Below are positions 34,147 through 43,100 of a stretch of DNA of 64,000 nucleotides, in pieces. Below the pieces are notes generated by a model that was not told the DNA's origin, ran no database searches, and saw only the letters and a list, made by a program, of their open reading frames with translations. Each line of letters starts with the position of its first letter. Positions within the stretch are counted from its first letter, which is position 1. The translations under genes were made by a program, and so were the position numbers. This DNA is from Pseudobdellovibrionaceae bacterium. Its GTDB lineage: Bacteria; Bdellovibrionota; Bdellovibrionia; Bdellovibrionales; Bdellovibrionaceae. The DNA is taken from the NCBI GenBank assembly GCA_021731025.1, contig JAKFYD010000021.1, positions 1-64,000 of the forward strand, read 5' to 3'.

Positions 34147-34965
34147 TTAGCCGTCGTCTTCCACCATCAGATCAGGTTCGTCTGTGGTTTCAGGAGCATA
34201 ATTATTAGGTCTCATTTTCCGGGCTTGTTTTCCCAATTTAAAAACTCCAAACACAGCGCCCAGCAATGCGTAAGACATAAACAAAACAAAGAGCATCACT
34301 TCGGGCCACAGAGCCACAACGCAAAGAATTCCCACACCAATAATCAGGTAACGAAAGGGCATTCTTTCCTTTAAATCCAAATCTTTAAAACTTCGATAGC
34401 GAAAAGTGCTAACCATAACAATAGCTAAAAGCATCGTCATCAATAGTAGACCGTAATGTCCCCAGCCGTCCCACTCGAGATCTTGAAAGGCCAGAACCGC
34501 AGAGGCTACAATACCTGCGGCCATAGGAATCGGAAGACCTTGGAAATAATTTTTTTCAACGATGTTCACTTGAACATTAAATCTGGCTAAACGAATCGCG
34601 CCGCAAGCGACAAAAAGAAAACAGGCCATCCAACCTAAACGACCAAAAGGTTGCAAGGACCACATGTAAAGTAAAATCGCGGGAGCCATTCCGAAGCTGA
34701 CCAGATCACACAATGAATCGTACTCGGCACCAAATTTACTGGTGGAACGTGTAAGGCGGGCCAGACGCCCATCGAGCTGGTCGAAGACGGCCGCAACAAC
34801 AATGGCATAAGCTGCGATTGTAAAATTTTGTCGCATGGCCTGAATGACGGCAAAAAAACCGCAGAACATATTTCCGGTCGTCATTAAGTTCGGCAAAATA
34901 TAAATGTACATCGCTAATTTTTTTTGCTGATTTTCGCTGAGGCTATCTATACTTTTTTCAACCAT
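34147..34965 (-). CDS. pssA: CDP-diacylglycerol-serine O-phosphatidyltransferase
   Basis: The 272-residue integral membrane protein has the CDP-alcohol phosphotransferase signature DG-x2-AR-x8-G-x3-D-x3-D in QLDGRLARLTRSTSKFGAEYDSLCDLV, preceded by LPNLMTTGNMFCGFFAV. About seven hydrophobic helices are visible. It makes phosphatidylserine from CDP-diacylglycerol and serine. The DAG/polyprenol-kinase-like gene starts just upstream on the same strand, a sensible lipid cluster. Confidence 0.9.
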   Translation of the reverse strand: MVEKSIDSLSENQQKKLAMYIYILPNLMTTGNMFCGFFAVIQAMRQNFTIAAYAIVVAAVFDQLDGRLARLTRSTSKFGAEYDSLCDLVSFGMAPAILLYMWSLQPFGRLGWMACFLFVACGAIRLARFNVQVNIVEKNYFQGLPIPMAAGIVASAVLAFQDLEWDGWGHYGLLLMTMLLAIVMVSTFRYRSFKDLDLKERMPFRYLIIGVGILCVVALWPEVMLFVLFMSYALLGAVFGVFKLGKQARKMRPNNYAPETTDEPDLMVEDDG

Positions 34966-34986
34966 AGTGAATCAAACTAATGCAGC

Positions 34987-35640
34987 TCAGGCAAAAAAGC
35001 CAAAAAAATAAAATAAAAGAGAGAGACCGGTTGCGCTAACAATGGGCAAAGTTAAATTGTCATCCAAATTGGCAATAGGAATTAGCTCGGCTAAAGAACC
35101 CACCAGGCCGGCAAAAAGACTAAAAATTAAAAGACGGTCAGCAGGGTAATCTTTCCACGATAAAAATAAATATGAGCAAAGCATACAGGTCACAAAGGCG
35201 GCTAAAAAACCTTGAACTGTTTTATTTCCTAAAATCTTCTCCTTACCAAAACGAATTCCCACGTAGGAAGCTAAAGGATCGGCAAAACACAAAAAAAGTA
35301 AGGTCAAAGAAACGATATCCCGAGGGAAAACAAGCACAACAAAAGCGACTCCCACTATAAGGAAGCTGGTTCCTGCTAGTTTATGAGCTTCGCTTTCACG
35401 CATGATCGGACCGAAAACATGAAGTGCAAGATCATTAAGAGCCGCGTACTTTTGGCGTAAAAAATCTCCTCCGATAAAAAAGACCATGGCAAAAGCTAAA
35501 AAACCAAGGGCCGTCGTCTGAGAAATTTTTTGATAAAGAAGAAACATGCTAAATACGGTCAGCATATGCCAGACTTTTCGGGCCCAATGAATATCACTGC
35601 GTTTTTTTAGCCGAACTGGCGATTGAAGATTTTTAGTCAC
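34987..35640 (-). CDS. CTP-dependent diacylglycerol/dolichol/phytol kinase family protein
   Basis: The 217-residue membrane protein matches the Dgk1/SEC59/VTE5 family: DIHWARKVWHMLTVF at the start, then LLFLCFADPLASYVGIRFGKEKILGNKTVQG and SLAELIPIANLDDNLTLPIVS. These enzymes phosphorylate a lipid alcohol with CTP. The substrate here is unknown. The gene is just upstream of pssA, suggesting a role in phospholipid precursor supply. Six to seven hydrophobic segments are visible. Confidence 0.85.
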   Translation of the reverse strand: MTKNLQSPVRLKKRSDIHWARKVWHMLTVFSMFLLYQKISQTTALGFLAFAMVFFIGGDFLRQKYAALNDLALHVFGPIMRESEAHKLAGTSFLIVGVAFVVLVFPRDIVSLTLLFLCFADPLASYVGIRFGKEKILGNKTVQGFLAAFVTCMLCSYLFLSWKDYPADRLLIFSLFAGLVGSLAELIPIANLDDNLTLPIVSATGLSLLFYFFGFFA

Positions 35641-35700
35641 GGTTTAAAATAGAAGACAGCTTAGCGGGGGGCAACAAAGTCTCGAGAATGGCGCGAAACG

Positions 35701-36198
35701 TCAGATTTGGGGAGCTGTCATATCGGCTCGAAGTTCGATTTTTCTTTCTTCGGAAGTTCCTTTTGGGCTGACATATTTGATTAAAATTTGATTCGTGCCT
35801 GGAATAAGCTGAATCAGATCGGTTTGATATTGATCTTTGCCAAACGGCATTATTGAAGCCGTGTACCCATTCGTTTGGTTGACAATTTTTACGGCCGAAT
35901 AAGAACTTTTGCTGGCGCAGCCACGCCCTTTTACTTGGACAAATTGTCCATTCACATTCACTGGTAAAACCTGTTTTGAATTCAGATCGCAAAGATTGAC
36001 GGAAATGGATTGGAATTTCATCTTCGCCGGTTTCGCCGAAATCTTTTTGATTGAGGCCGGTGCGCGATCCGATTCCGGTTTTTCAGCGAGAATCGTTGGA
36101 TCATTTGAAGCTACGCTTGAAACAGTCACTGCCGTAAAGGCAATCAATGCTAAGACAAAGCCCACTAAAAATTTGTTTTCTTTGCTGATGACATACAT
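35701..36198 (-). CDS. single-pass periplasmic-facing protein of unknown function
   Basis: The 165-residue protein has an N-terminal anchor (KFLVGFVLALIAFTAVTVSSVAS), a Lys/Pro/Ala linker and a C-terminal beta-rich, Ig-like segment (IQLIPGTNQILIKYVSPKGTSEERKIELRADM) with two cysteines (NLCDLN, GRGCASK). It lies downstream of exbB-exbD on the same strand, but a 193-base gap carrying a palindromic element intervenes. It could replace TonB or TolA as ExbBD partner, but I see no TonB motif. Function unknown. Confidence 0.65.
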   Translation of the reverse strand: MYVISKENKFLVGFVLALIAFTAVTVSSVASNDPTILAEKPESDRAPASIKKISAKPAKMKFQSISVNLCDLNSKQVLPVNVNGQFVQVKGRGCASKSSYSAVKIVNQTNGYTASIMPFGKDQYQTDLIQLIPGTNQILIKYVSPKGTSEERKIELRADMTAPQI

Positions 36199-36255
36199 TC
36201 AGTATGACTTCGGCAGAATTTTGACTGGACTTAAGCTGTGTCATTCTGAGATTAG

Positions 36256-36379
36256 AAATTATCTTTTAGAACTTAAATCTCTGCGTTCTCCTCCCTCGAG
36301 GTCCCTGCGACGTACAGGAAGTATGCCTCAGTCGCCCTCGGTCGTGCGGCCTTGATCTTTAAGTTCTAAAAGATAATTT
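36256..36379 (-). repeat. dispersed palindromic element, copy A
   Basis: Outer arms 36256-36277 and 36358-36379 are perfect 22-bp inverted repeats around an 80-base interior. The interior matches the one at 48215-48293 almost base for base, in the opposite absolute but same relative orientation to transcription. The arms are different from those of the other copy. It begins 12 bases after the exbD stop and ends 57 bases before the start of the 35701-36198 gene. In the interior, CGAGG can pair with CCTCG. Confidence 0.9.
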
Positions 36380-36391
36380 TCGTATTTAGAT

Positions 36392-36808
36392 TTATTTTTT
36401 GGGAGTCGCCTTATCGATGCTGATGGCGAATTTTTTAACGCCCACACTTTTGACGATGTCGAGAACGCCCACAACTCGACCATGAGCTACATCTTTATCA
36501 GCAGAGATGATGGCCTGAACCTCTGGATTTTTCGAAAGCTCTTCCGCGGCTCGCTGTGAAACTTGAGCTTCATCCGTGAAACTTCCGTTGAGATTAATTC
36601 TTCCATCCGCAGTTAAGGCAATGTTCAATTTGCTTGGATTTGTTTGGTCACCCGAAGCCGCCTTTGGCAAATTCACGTTGATCGTTGGTTTGATAAACAT
36701 GGGTGCAGTCACCATAAAAATAATGAGAACCACTAAGATGATATCAACTAAGGGAACAACGTTAATCTCTGAAAGTGGTTCGTCGTCCTGATTTGATTGC
36801 ATCGCCAT
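36392..36808 (-). CDS. exbD: ExbD/TolR family protein
   Basis: The 138-residue protein has one N-terminal membrane helix with the proton-path Asp in NVVPLVDIILVVLIIFMVTAPM, followed by a periplasmic ExbD domain (INVNLPKAASGDQ, ALTADGRINLNG, VISADKDVAHGRVVGVLDIVKSVGVKKFAI). It works with ExbB as an ion-driven motor. It starts two bases after the exbB stop. No tonB is adjacent. Confidence 0.92.
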   Translation of the reverse strand: MAMQSNQDDEPLSEINVVPLVDIILVVLIIFMVTAPMFIKPTINVNLPKAASGDQTNPSKLNIALTADGRINLNGSFTDEAQVSQRAAEELSKNPEVQAIISADKDVAHGRVVGVLDIVKSVGVKKFAISIDKATPKK

Positions 36809-36810
36809 AA

Positions 36811-37440
36811 TTAAAGACCTTTTTTCTTCGCGTAAGCGAGACCCATTTCTTTCACGCTTTCTAAACTTTGAAAAATCCTTTTCAATTTACGGCTGTAGTA
36901 ATTATAAAAAATAACAGCGGGAATCGCGACAAAAAGACCTGCAGCTGTTGCCACAAGAGCCAGTGAAATCCCGGCCATCACTGTTTGCTGACCTGCTTCT
37001 GAAGCTTGTGCCAAATCATTGAAGGCTTTCATGATCCCTAACACGGTTCCTAAAAGACCAATGTAGGGAGCATTTGATCCTACAGTTGCTAAAAATCCTA
37101 AAAATTTCTCGAGATCGGCTCGCTCGGTGAGAGCAAAAGTGTTAAAAACTTCTTCCAGTCCCCGACTGCCGGCGTCTTTCATATGGCGAAGAGCATATCC
37201 CGCTGATCTTCCCTCGATCGAATCAGGATCACGGGCAATGGATTCGAATTCATCCACACTGTTACTCTGAAGAGCCGAACGGATACGAGTTCGAACTTTA
37301 TCGGATTGGGAAGAAACTTTTCGAAGAGCAAAGAAGCGCTCTAGAATCATACCTAAGCTGATGATACTTAAAAGCACCAGGATCCATAAGACAAATTGAT
37401 CTGCAACGTGGGCAAAAGCAAAAATTTTTTCAGTCAGCAC
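36811..37440 (-). CDS. exbB: ExbB/TolQ family proton channel protein
   Basis: The 209-residue protein has three membrane helices (LWILVLLSIISLGMILERFFAL; APYIGLLGTVLGIMKAF; ISLALVATAAGLFVAIPAVIFYNYY) and the MotA/TolQ/ExbB signature GLLGTVLGIMKAFNDLA. It forms the pentameric channel that pairs with ExbD to energise outer-membrane processes. It is the first gene of a short minus-strand unit, divergent from the sulfatase-like gene. Confidence 0.92.
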   Translation of the reverse strand: MLTEKIFAFAHVADQFVLWILVLLSIISLGMILERFFALRKVSSQSDKVRTRIRSALQSNSVDEFESIARDPDSIEGRSAGYALRHMKDAGSRGLEEVFNTFALTERADLEKFLGFLATVGSNAPYIGLLGTVLGIMKAFNDLAQASEAGQQTVMAGISLALVATAAGLFVAIPAVIFYNYYSRKLKRIFQSLESVKEMGLAYAKKKGL

Positions 37441-37546
37441 GCAAACTCCCTTTTCTTTATTGTCACCAAGGATATCTATTCAGTATTCTCTTGGAATAGA
37501 TGCTGGTCAACAATGGATCGCTAGCGACGAAAGTGATTTTAAATTA

Positions 37547-39361
37547 ATGGTTTCATTTCTTTTCAGGATGATGGTCCTGGTCTATTTCGTTTTTACTTTC
37601 GCCGGCTGCCGCGTCGAAGAAAAAAAGTCCATTTTAATATTAACTTTTGAACATTTAAACTCTCAAGAAAACTTATGTAACCGTGAGAAAAATAATTTAA
37701 GAAATTCGGGCTTTTTGGAAATTTGTCCTGAAAGTATTCGTTTCACTCATGCTTATGTTCCATCAACATTGAGCTTACCCAATCTGAGCACTTTGATGAC
37801 GGGGCTATACCCTTATCAACATCAGGTTCGGCACAATGGTCCACCTGGGCTTGGTGCCGAGTATGTGACATTGGCAGAAATTGCTGTCCAAAATAATTTT
37901 CGAACAGCTTTTTTTTCCGGGGGCCCTCCCGTTTTTAGAAAGTCAGGATTAAATCAAGGCTTCGAACTTTTTGACGAGAAAGTCAAAATCACTCCCCGCA
38001 CTTTTCACAGTCCCTTTGCCGATTTGATTCAAGCATATCGCGAATGGATCGCCAATGAAGTTCGCCGCGACTCTTTTCTAGCGACTTTTTATATTCCTGA
38101 TCTGTTATTTAAAGATTCTTTAAAAACAGATCTCATTGAGGCCCGCAGTCCTGGTTACGAAAATCAACTCGAAGAAATTGACGAAGGCCTTTTTCAACTC
38201 ATCACCATGATGAAGAAGAATCAAATCTGGAATAAAACCACCGTTATTATTTTAGGTCTGAACGGTCGCCCGAATCCCGAACGTGGCCACGTTCTGCATC
38301 CTCTCAACCTTCACTCTGAAAACACCCAAGTGACTTTGCTGATTAAGCCTGCGTACGAAGAATCTCAGTCCGTTCATTCTCACCGAACTTTCGACGCTCC
38401 GGTATCGGTCGCTGATGTGGGAAGAACCATCTTTGAAATTTTGGGGCAGGGCTTACGAAAGAAAAATGCCAGTGAAACTCTTTTTCCCGTGTTCAGTTTG
38501 AAACAGAATTTAGAATCGACTTCAGCACCGTGGCCTGGCCAACGCGTAATTCCCATCGAATCGGGATGGATGTTTGGTCATGAATTGGGTGAAATTCGTA
38601 GTGCTGCTGTTCTTAATCATGAACTGATTTTATTCGATGGTTCGCCAAAACTTTACAATACTCTTACGGACCGGTGGGAAAGTCGTCCTTACGTGTTCAA
38701 TAACTACAGCGAAAAACCCATTGCTTCGACTTTGCGAAAGCTCTCTGAGGCCGGTTATAAGCCCTGGCGCTGGCCCGCTTCTGTACCCCAAGAAATATTT
38801 CGCATTCCCCAAGAGCTTTGGTGGAATCCTGTAAACGAAACTAAACTTCTGGAACGAATCAATCAGATCACAAGTGCGACAACACCATTGAACCCCTTGG
38901 ATCTTTGGGGAGCTCTTTTTTCATTGCAAAAAAAACAAAGTAAAAAACTGGGTAAATTTATAAAGCGTCTTCATTACCCCGAGTGGAGTTCCGAATTTAA
39001 TCCCTGCTACCAACTGATTGACAGGAAGGATGCTAACTTTACCGATAAGAAAAAGTGCTCTTCAAAAATTTTTCTATTGTGGTTGGACTGGACTAAATCT
39101 GAAAAGAAAACCGGCCCGGATTTAATGAAAACGGCTCTGTTCAAGGCTTTGGCTCAGCAGGAAATTCAACGACGCATTCAAAAGATCAACTGGGGATTGA
39201 ATTTAATTTGGAACGACTACGAATTATCGATACCACAAATTAATGAATTGGATTGGGTGATGTCCAAGACTGAAAATACCCGCGATCGGGCCCTCTTTTC
39301 CCGCAGCCTCGAAAATATCGAAAAACAAGTCTATCAAGATTCAGATTTTATCTCTTACTAA
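37547..39361 (+). CDS. sulfatase-like lipoprotein, probably catalytically degenerate
   Basis: I favour ATG 37547, giving a signal MVSFLFRMMVLVYFVFTFAGC with the lipobox FAGC; a TTG at 37460 is less likely. The ~604-residue protein resembles the sulfatase/alkaline-phosphatase superfamily: VPSTLSLPNLSTLMTGLYPYQHQVRHNG followed by VIILGLNGRPNPERGHVLHP and a VADVGRTIFEILG block. The usual N-terminal metal-binding DTLR is here LTFEHLN, and no clear C/S-x-P-x-R formylglycine site is present. It may be a pseudoenzyme. The C-terminal ~250 residues are unrecognised. A plausible promoter (TTGTCA, 18 bases, TATTCT) lies at about 37460-37490. Confidence 0.65.
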   Translation: MVSFLFRMMVLVYFVFTFAGCRVEEKKSILILTFEHLNSQENLCNREKNNLRNSGFLEICPESIRFTHAYVPSTLSLPNLSTLMTGLYPYQHQVRHNGPPGLGAEYVTLAEIAVQNNFRTAFFSGGPPVFRKSGLNQGFELFDEKVKITPRTFHSPFADLIQAYREWIANEVRRDSFLATFYIPDLLFKDSLKTDLIEARSPGYENQLEEIDEGLFQLITMMKKNQIWNKTTVIILGLNGRPNPERGHVLHPLNLHSENTQVTLLIKPAYEESQSVHSHRTFDAPVSVADVGRTIFEILGQGLRKKNASETLFPVFSLKQNLESTSAPWPGQRVIPIESGWMFGHELGEIRSAAVLNHELILFDGSPKLYNTLTDRWESRPYVFNNYSEKPIASTLRKLSEAGYKPWRWPASVPQEIFRIPQELWWNPVNETKLLERINQITSATTPLNPLDLWGALFSLQKKQSKKLGKFIKRLHYPEWSSEFNPCYQLIDRKDANFTDKKKCSSKIFLLWLDWTKSEKKTGPDLMKTALFKALAQQEIQRRIQKINWGLNLIWNDYELSIPQINELDWVMSKTENTRDRALFSRSLENIEKQVYQDSDFISY

Positions 39362-39377
39362 ACTAGTAACTAGGGCT

Positions 39378-40061
39378 TTAGGTAAGTCCTAGGATTCCAA
39401 GCCAAAAAGGCTGATCCTCCATTTGTGAGCCAATTTTATTAATAATCTTTTGTAAATCAATTTCAGAATCTGTTAATTGCCAAATATCTCGTGGGATTTT
39501 CGATGAAGAAAATAATATGATCTGATCTTCTTCTTCCATAACACAACTTCCAATGCTCAATGGGCAACTGCTTTCCAATCCAAGCCCCGCTGCCGGCAAA
39601 GGGCTAGCTTCCGCGTGAATTCCCAAGACGTCTCGCATTTGATCATTGCTCACACAGAGCGGATGTAAATCTTGTCCTGGCTTTTTCATAAACAACTGTG
39701 AACTACCACACTGCACCCAAGATAGCTGACGATCTGTTTTCCACAGGGCCACCACTTCAACCAAGCTGTTGTACTCAATTTTATTTTCGCCGCGATAAAG
39801 ACGATCGTTGCTCAAGAGTGCAGCAACCCGAAGAGCATTTGCTTCGCTGGTGTAACAAGACATAAACTCGAAAGGGGAAGTCACCTCGACATCACCACGA
39901 GTCGCACTGACATACTTTACGATCTCTTCAACAACGGGCATTCCGGCATCGGCATTTCCCCAGGATGTAGCAATGACCCAAAATTCGCCGCCGAACTCTT
40001 CGCGGACGATAGGTTTGGGTCGAGCACTGCGACCACTGTAAGATCGTTCTCTTAAGCGCAT
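39378..40061 (-). CDS. PP2C-like protein lacking metal ligands (probable pseudophosphatase)
   Basis: The 227-residue protein follows the PP2C order (VIATSWGNADAGMPVVEEIVKYV; ALRVAALLSNDRLYRGENK; LSWVQCGSSQLFMKKPGQDLHPLC; ILFSSSKIPRDIWQL). At each place a bacterial PP2C has a metal Asp (ADGMGG, GDSR, SDG) this one has another residue (ATSWGN, GSSQ, SSSK). Aspartates for Mn/Mg binding are therefore missing, so catalysis is unlikely. The alignment is by eye. It follows three FHA genes, whose domains normally read phosphothreonine. It could serve as a scaffold or sensor. Confidence 0.6.
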   Translation of the reverse strand: MRLRERSYSGRSARPKPIVREEFGGEFWVIATSWGNADAGMPVVEEIVKYVSATRGDVEVTSPFEFMSCYTSEANALRVAALLSNDRLYRGENKIEYNSLVEVVALWKTDRQLSWVQCGSSQLFMKKPGQDLHPLCVSNDQMRDVLGIHAEASPLPAAGLGLESSCPLSIGSCVMEEEDQIILFSSSKIPRDIWQLTDSEIDLQKIINKIGSQMEDQPFWLGILGLT

Positions 40062-42047
40062 TCAGTTTGCTCCATACTTTTTCAGCTTGATCATCGCTTT
40101 TTGATAGAAATTTCCATCGGGGATATCTTGTTCGAGAATTTTTTTCCATTTACCGATGGCGCCCGAGTTATTTTCATCCGGCATCACTTTACCAAAACTT
40201 TCTTCAATGATGGCTTCATCCCAAAGGATTTTCATTTCTTTCTGTAACGCTTTAACGTAATTATCAATTTTATCATTGAGCTCATCCGACTGAGGATTCA
40301 CCTTGCGAGCCATTCGTAAATTGATAATAGCTTGTTTATAGTTTTTATTTTGAGCTAACTTTTCGGCTTCTGCCAATAGACCTGCGGTCTTTGTCCCGAT
40401 CTGCGACTTGAGACTGCTCAAAATTCTTTGGGCGCGCGACTTTAAATTCTTCGGGTCAGCCAACTTAGAATTAGTCACTTTACGATAAGCCTCAATGGCC
40501 TCGGTCATATTTTCATTTTTATCAATTCTTTCAGCTTGGCTAAAGAGACGCTGTAATTTTTCGGCTTGCTCTTGATATTCTTTTTTGTCCTGGGATTGCT
40601 TTTGCATTTGCATTTCCAGCAGGGCGAATTCGGCACGTAAAGTTTCAAGCAAGTGATGTGTCGGATTCAAAGTCACAGCTGGACTTATGCATGCTTCGAA
40701 TTCTTCTCGGGTCGTTTGAGGTTTCAAATTCAATTTGCAATTGGACGTCACTTCATTAATTGTATGCTCTTGTTCAGCTAACATTTTTTCTTTAGCTTCA
40801 AATTCTTTTTGTTTAGTAATGAGAAAAATTTTCTGCTCGGCACTTTGATCCAAGTTCTCGATGTCTTTAGCCCAAAAACTTTTTTTATATTCGGGCATAA
40901 CTTCACGAATTTTTGAAAGCTCTGCGCGACAAAGTTCTGAGTTATCAGATTCATAATAACTTTGCGCCAATTGAAAGGATTGTTTCACTAAAATTTGCTG
41001 TTCTTTGGACAAACGGTTAAAAGGATCATTGGGATTCCCTTTAGAGTTTCCAGCAATGGTCCTCCCGGTATTTTTTGTATTATCCATTAACATTCCAGCG
41101 ACGAGAACCACCGCCAAAACACCGATGACCACTTGAAGCTTTTTAGCTTTCAGCTTAGCTAAGAAATTTTCGGCTTGGACTGGGGGAGGCTGAGCAGCAC
41201 CCGGATTTCCATAGGGCGCATAAGGATCTGGGCCATAAATCCCTGGATCAGCAACGGGATAATTTCCATGAGCAGCTGGCGGTGGAAACGATTCCACCGG
41301 CGTAGTTTCAACCAAAGCTCGTGAAACTTGATCGTAGTCAACATTCTGCACTCGCTCCATAAAATTGGGATCATGCAATTCAAAATACAAGGTGTTATCT
41401 AAAACCGTAATGGCGTCGCCGCTTCGGAGGGGAGTCACATCCGTCGATGAAATATTATTTCCATTCAGAAGGGTGCCGTTGACGCTTCCCAGATCAATGA
41501 TGCCGTAGCCGCTGTCAGTTTTGCGGATTTCAAATTGTCGTCGGCTGACCCGCTGATCTTTAATGGGGATTGCGCTGGAAGAATCACGGCCTGCAAGCCA
41601 GGCATCGCCCCCCTCTAAACGCAAGAGTTGAGTTTCCTGGCGATCACTACCAATAAATTTTATAAAGGGGACTTGCTCGAGCCGACCGACAAAAGTTCGG
41701 TCCTCATTCACTTCATGAGCGCCTAAGCTTAAAGAAGAATTCCTATTCTCTACAGCTTCCACAATAAAATCAAATTCGTAAGGAGGAATATGAAATACCA
41801 GTGAATCCGTCAGAGGGAGATTTTGAACCTTCTCGTTTTGGAAAAGCAATTCACCAAACCGCGAAACAACCTCTAACTGCCATTCGTTTTGTTTACAAAG
41901 AAGATGAAAGTGTTCTCGAGAGATTGTTTTTTCTGCCAATAAGGGGATATCGCAGTCTTCCTTGCGACCAGCAACATAGATTTTTCCCGGATCCAAGGGA
42001 ATATCCTGCAACAGTTTTCCGTTGTGCTTGACCTTCAGCCGGGCCAT
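40062..42047 (-). CDS. double-FHA membrane protein with C-terminal TPR-like region
   Basis: The 661-residue protein has FHA domain 1 at about residues 25-80 (KIYVAGRKEDCDIPLLAEKTISREHFHLL), FHA domain 2 at about 150-225 (DAWLAGRDSSSAIPIKDQRVSRRQFEI, LGSVNGTLLNG), a Pro/Tyr/Ala linker, one membrane helix near 303-320 (LQVVIGVLAVVLVAGMLM), and a long helical, TPR/coiled-coil region. FHA domains bind phosphothreonine. It lies between an FHA/TPR gene and the PP2C-like gene in the Tad-linked cluster. Possibly a docking platform for the pilus or secretion machine. Confidence 0.8.
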   Translation of the reverse strand: MARLKVKHNGKLLQDIPLDPGKIYVAGRKEDCDIPLLAEKTISREHFHLLCKQNEWQLEVVSRFGELLFQNEKVQNLPLTDSLVFHIPPYEFDFIVEAVENRNSSLSLGAHEVNEDRTFVGRLEQVPFIKFIGSDRQETQLLRLEGGDAWLAGRDSSSAIPIKDQRVSRRQFEIRKTDSGYGIIDLGSVNGTLLNGNNISSTDVTPLRSGDAITVLDNTLYFELHDPNFMERVQNVDYDQVSRALVETTPVESFPPPAAHGNYPVADPGIYGPDPYAPYGNPGAAQPPPVQAENFLAKLKAKKLQVVIGVLAVVLVAGMLMDNTKNTGRTIAGNSKGNPNDPFNRLSKEQQILVKQSFQLAQSYYESDNSELCRAELSKIREVMPEYKKSFWAKDIENLDQSAEQKIFLITKQKEFEAKEKMLAEQEHTINEVTSNCKLNLKPQTTREEFEACISPAVTLNPTHHLLETLRAEFALLEMQMQKQSQDKKEYQEQAEKLQRLFSQAERIDKNENMTEAIEAYRKVTNSKLADPKNLKSRAQRILSSLKSQIGTKTAGLLAEAEKLAQNKNYKQAIINLRMARKVNPQSDELNDKIDNYVKALQKEMKILWDEAIIEESFGKVMPDENNSGAIGKWKKILEQDIPDGNFYQKAMIKLKKYGAN

Positions 42048-43100
42048 CTAGAATCTCCCTTCAAGCCCCAGGCTGCATTCACGCAGATATTTTTCAGCCT
42101 CATCATACTTTTCGTAACTGGAACGATCTCCCTGCGCTAAAACCAAAACTTGCGAGAAAGCGGATTTACACAGACGATAGTTTTTTCGCTCTTTGTTTTT
42201 TAAGCCCTCAATAAAATTAAACTCCATCACTTTGCGGTGCTTAATGGTGGATTGCTCGTAGTACTTGCGGGCTTCGATGTGTTCAGGATTTAGGTTCAAG
42301 ACAATGCGGAAGTATTCCCGCGCGCGAACGTATTGTCCTTTTTGATAATCACGGAAACCCTTGATAAAATTTTCTTCAGCTCGCTTGTAACTGAGATTAT
42401 TTTTTTTGCTGAGCCGAGCCTCAAGAATTTCAATTTGTTCCTGAGACTTTTGCATTTCTTTTTCAATAGCTTCGCTATTACGTATCGATTCTTTCTTGCC
42501 GCTCTTTGGATTGGAATTAAAGAAGGCAAAATAAAGAACCATACCGATAACACCAAGTATAAGGTAAAATCGAAATCGGCCATTGGATTCTGGAGCGGCC
42601 TTGTTCATTGAATATTGATTCGCTTGCGGGCGGGAATGAACCCCGATGTTAGCCATCGGTGCTATATGAGCCTTTGCCAAGGGAGCTTGCGCTAAAGGTT
42701 TCGGCCCACCGACAGCGGCCGCCGGGGTTAAGGGCTGATTCGTACGAACTGGCGTCAGATGGGAAGGCGGTTTAGCCGTCACCAAACGAAATTTTATTTC
42801 TGATTCACCAATAGTTAAAACACAATCTTTTTGCAGCTGATGAAATTCAGTTTTAGCTCCATCCACAAGAACGTAATTTTTTTGACTGACATTGGTAAAA
42901 TAAAGTTGGCCATCTGAATTTTTAATTTCAGCGTGAACACGACTCACTCGTAAATCTTGGGACAAAACGACTTGATTTTCGTTTCCCCGACCGATGCTAA
43001 TCTGAGGTTTGGTAAAGGTAAACTTCTGCCCTGAGTGAGGACCCTTCACCACTTCCAATTCATAAGAAAGAGTTAGACCAACCTTCGGAGCAGCACTCAT
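42048..43100 (-). CDS. FHA-domain membrane protein with TPR-like C-terminus
   Basis: Start at ATG 43100, overlapping the upstream stop as ATGA. The ~350-residue protein has an FHA domain near the N-terminus (QISIGRGNENQVVLSQDLRVSRVHAEI, then LYFTNVSQKNYVLVDG), a Pro/Ala linker, a membrane helix (FYLILGVIGMVLYFAFF), and a helical region with TPR-like repeats (FIKGFRDYQKGQYVRAREYFRIVLNLNPEHIEARKYY; FIEGLKNKERKNYRLCKSAFSQVL). Same architecture as its neighbour, suggesting duplication of the design. Confidence 0.82.
   Translation of the reverse strand: MSAAPKVGLTLSYELEVVKGPHSGQKFTFTKPQISIGRGNENQVVLSQDLRVSRVHAEIKNSDGQLYFTNVSQKNYVLVDGAKTEFHQLQKDCVLTIGESEIKFRLVTAKPPSHLTPVRTNQPLTPAAAVGGPKPLAQAPLAKAHIAPMANIGVHSRPQANQYSMNKAAPESNGRFRFYLILGVIGMVLYFAFFNSNPKSGKKESIRNSEAIEKEMQKSQEQIEILEARLSKKNNLSYKRAEENFIKGFRDYQKGQYVRAREYFRIVLNLNPEHIEARKYYEQSTIKHRKVMEFNFIEGLKNKERKNYRLCKSAFSQVLVLAQGDRSSYEKYDEAEKYLRECSLGLEGRF

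Noticed and set aside
35633-35992. 119-codon minus-strand frame overlapping the 35701-36198 gene
   Set aside because: Lacks a signal or ribosome site and runs in another frame of a better-supported gene.
39370-39392. imperfect hairpin (CTAGGGCTT/AAGTCCTAG) after the sulfatase-like gene
   Set aside because: One mismatch, no T run on either side, and it extends into the PP2C-like gene; insufficient for a terminator call.
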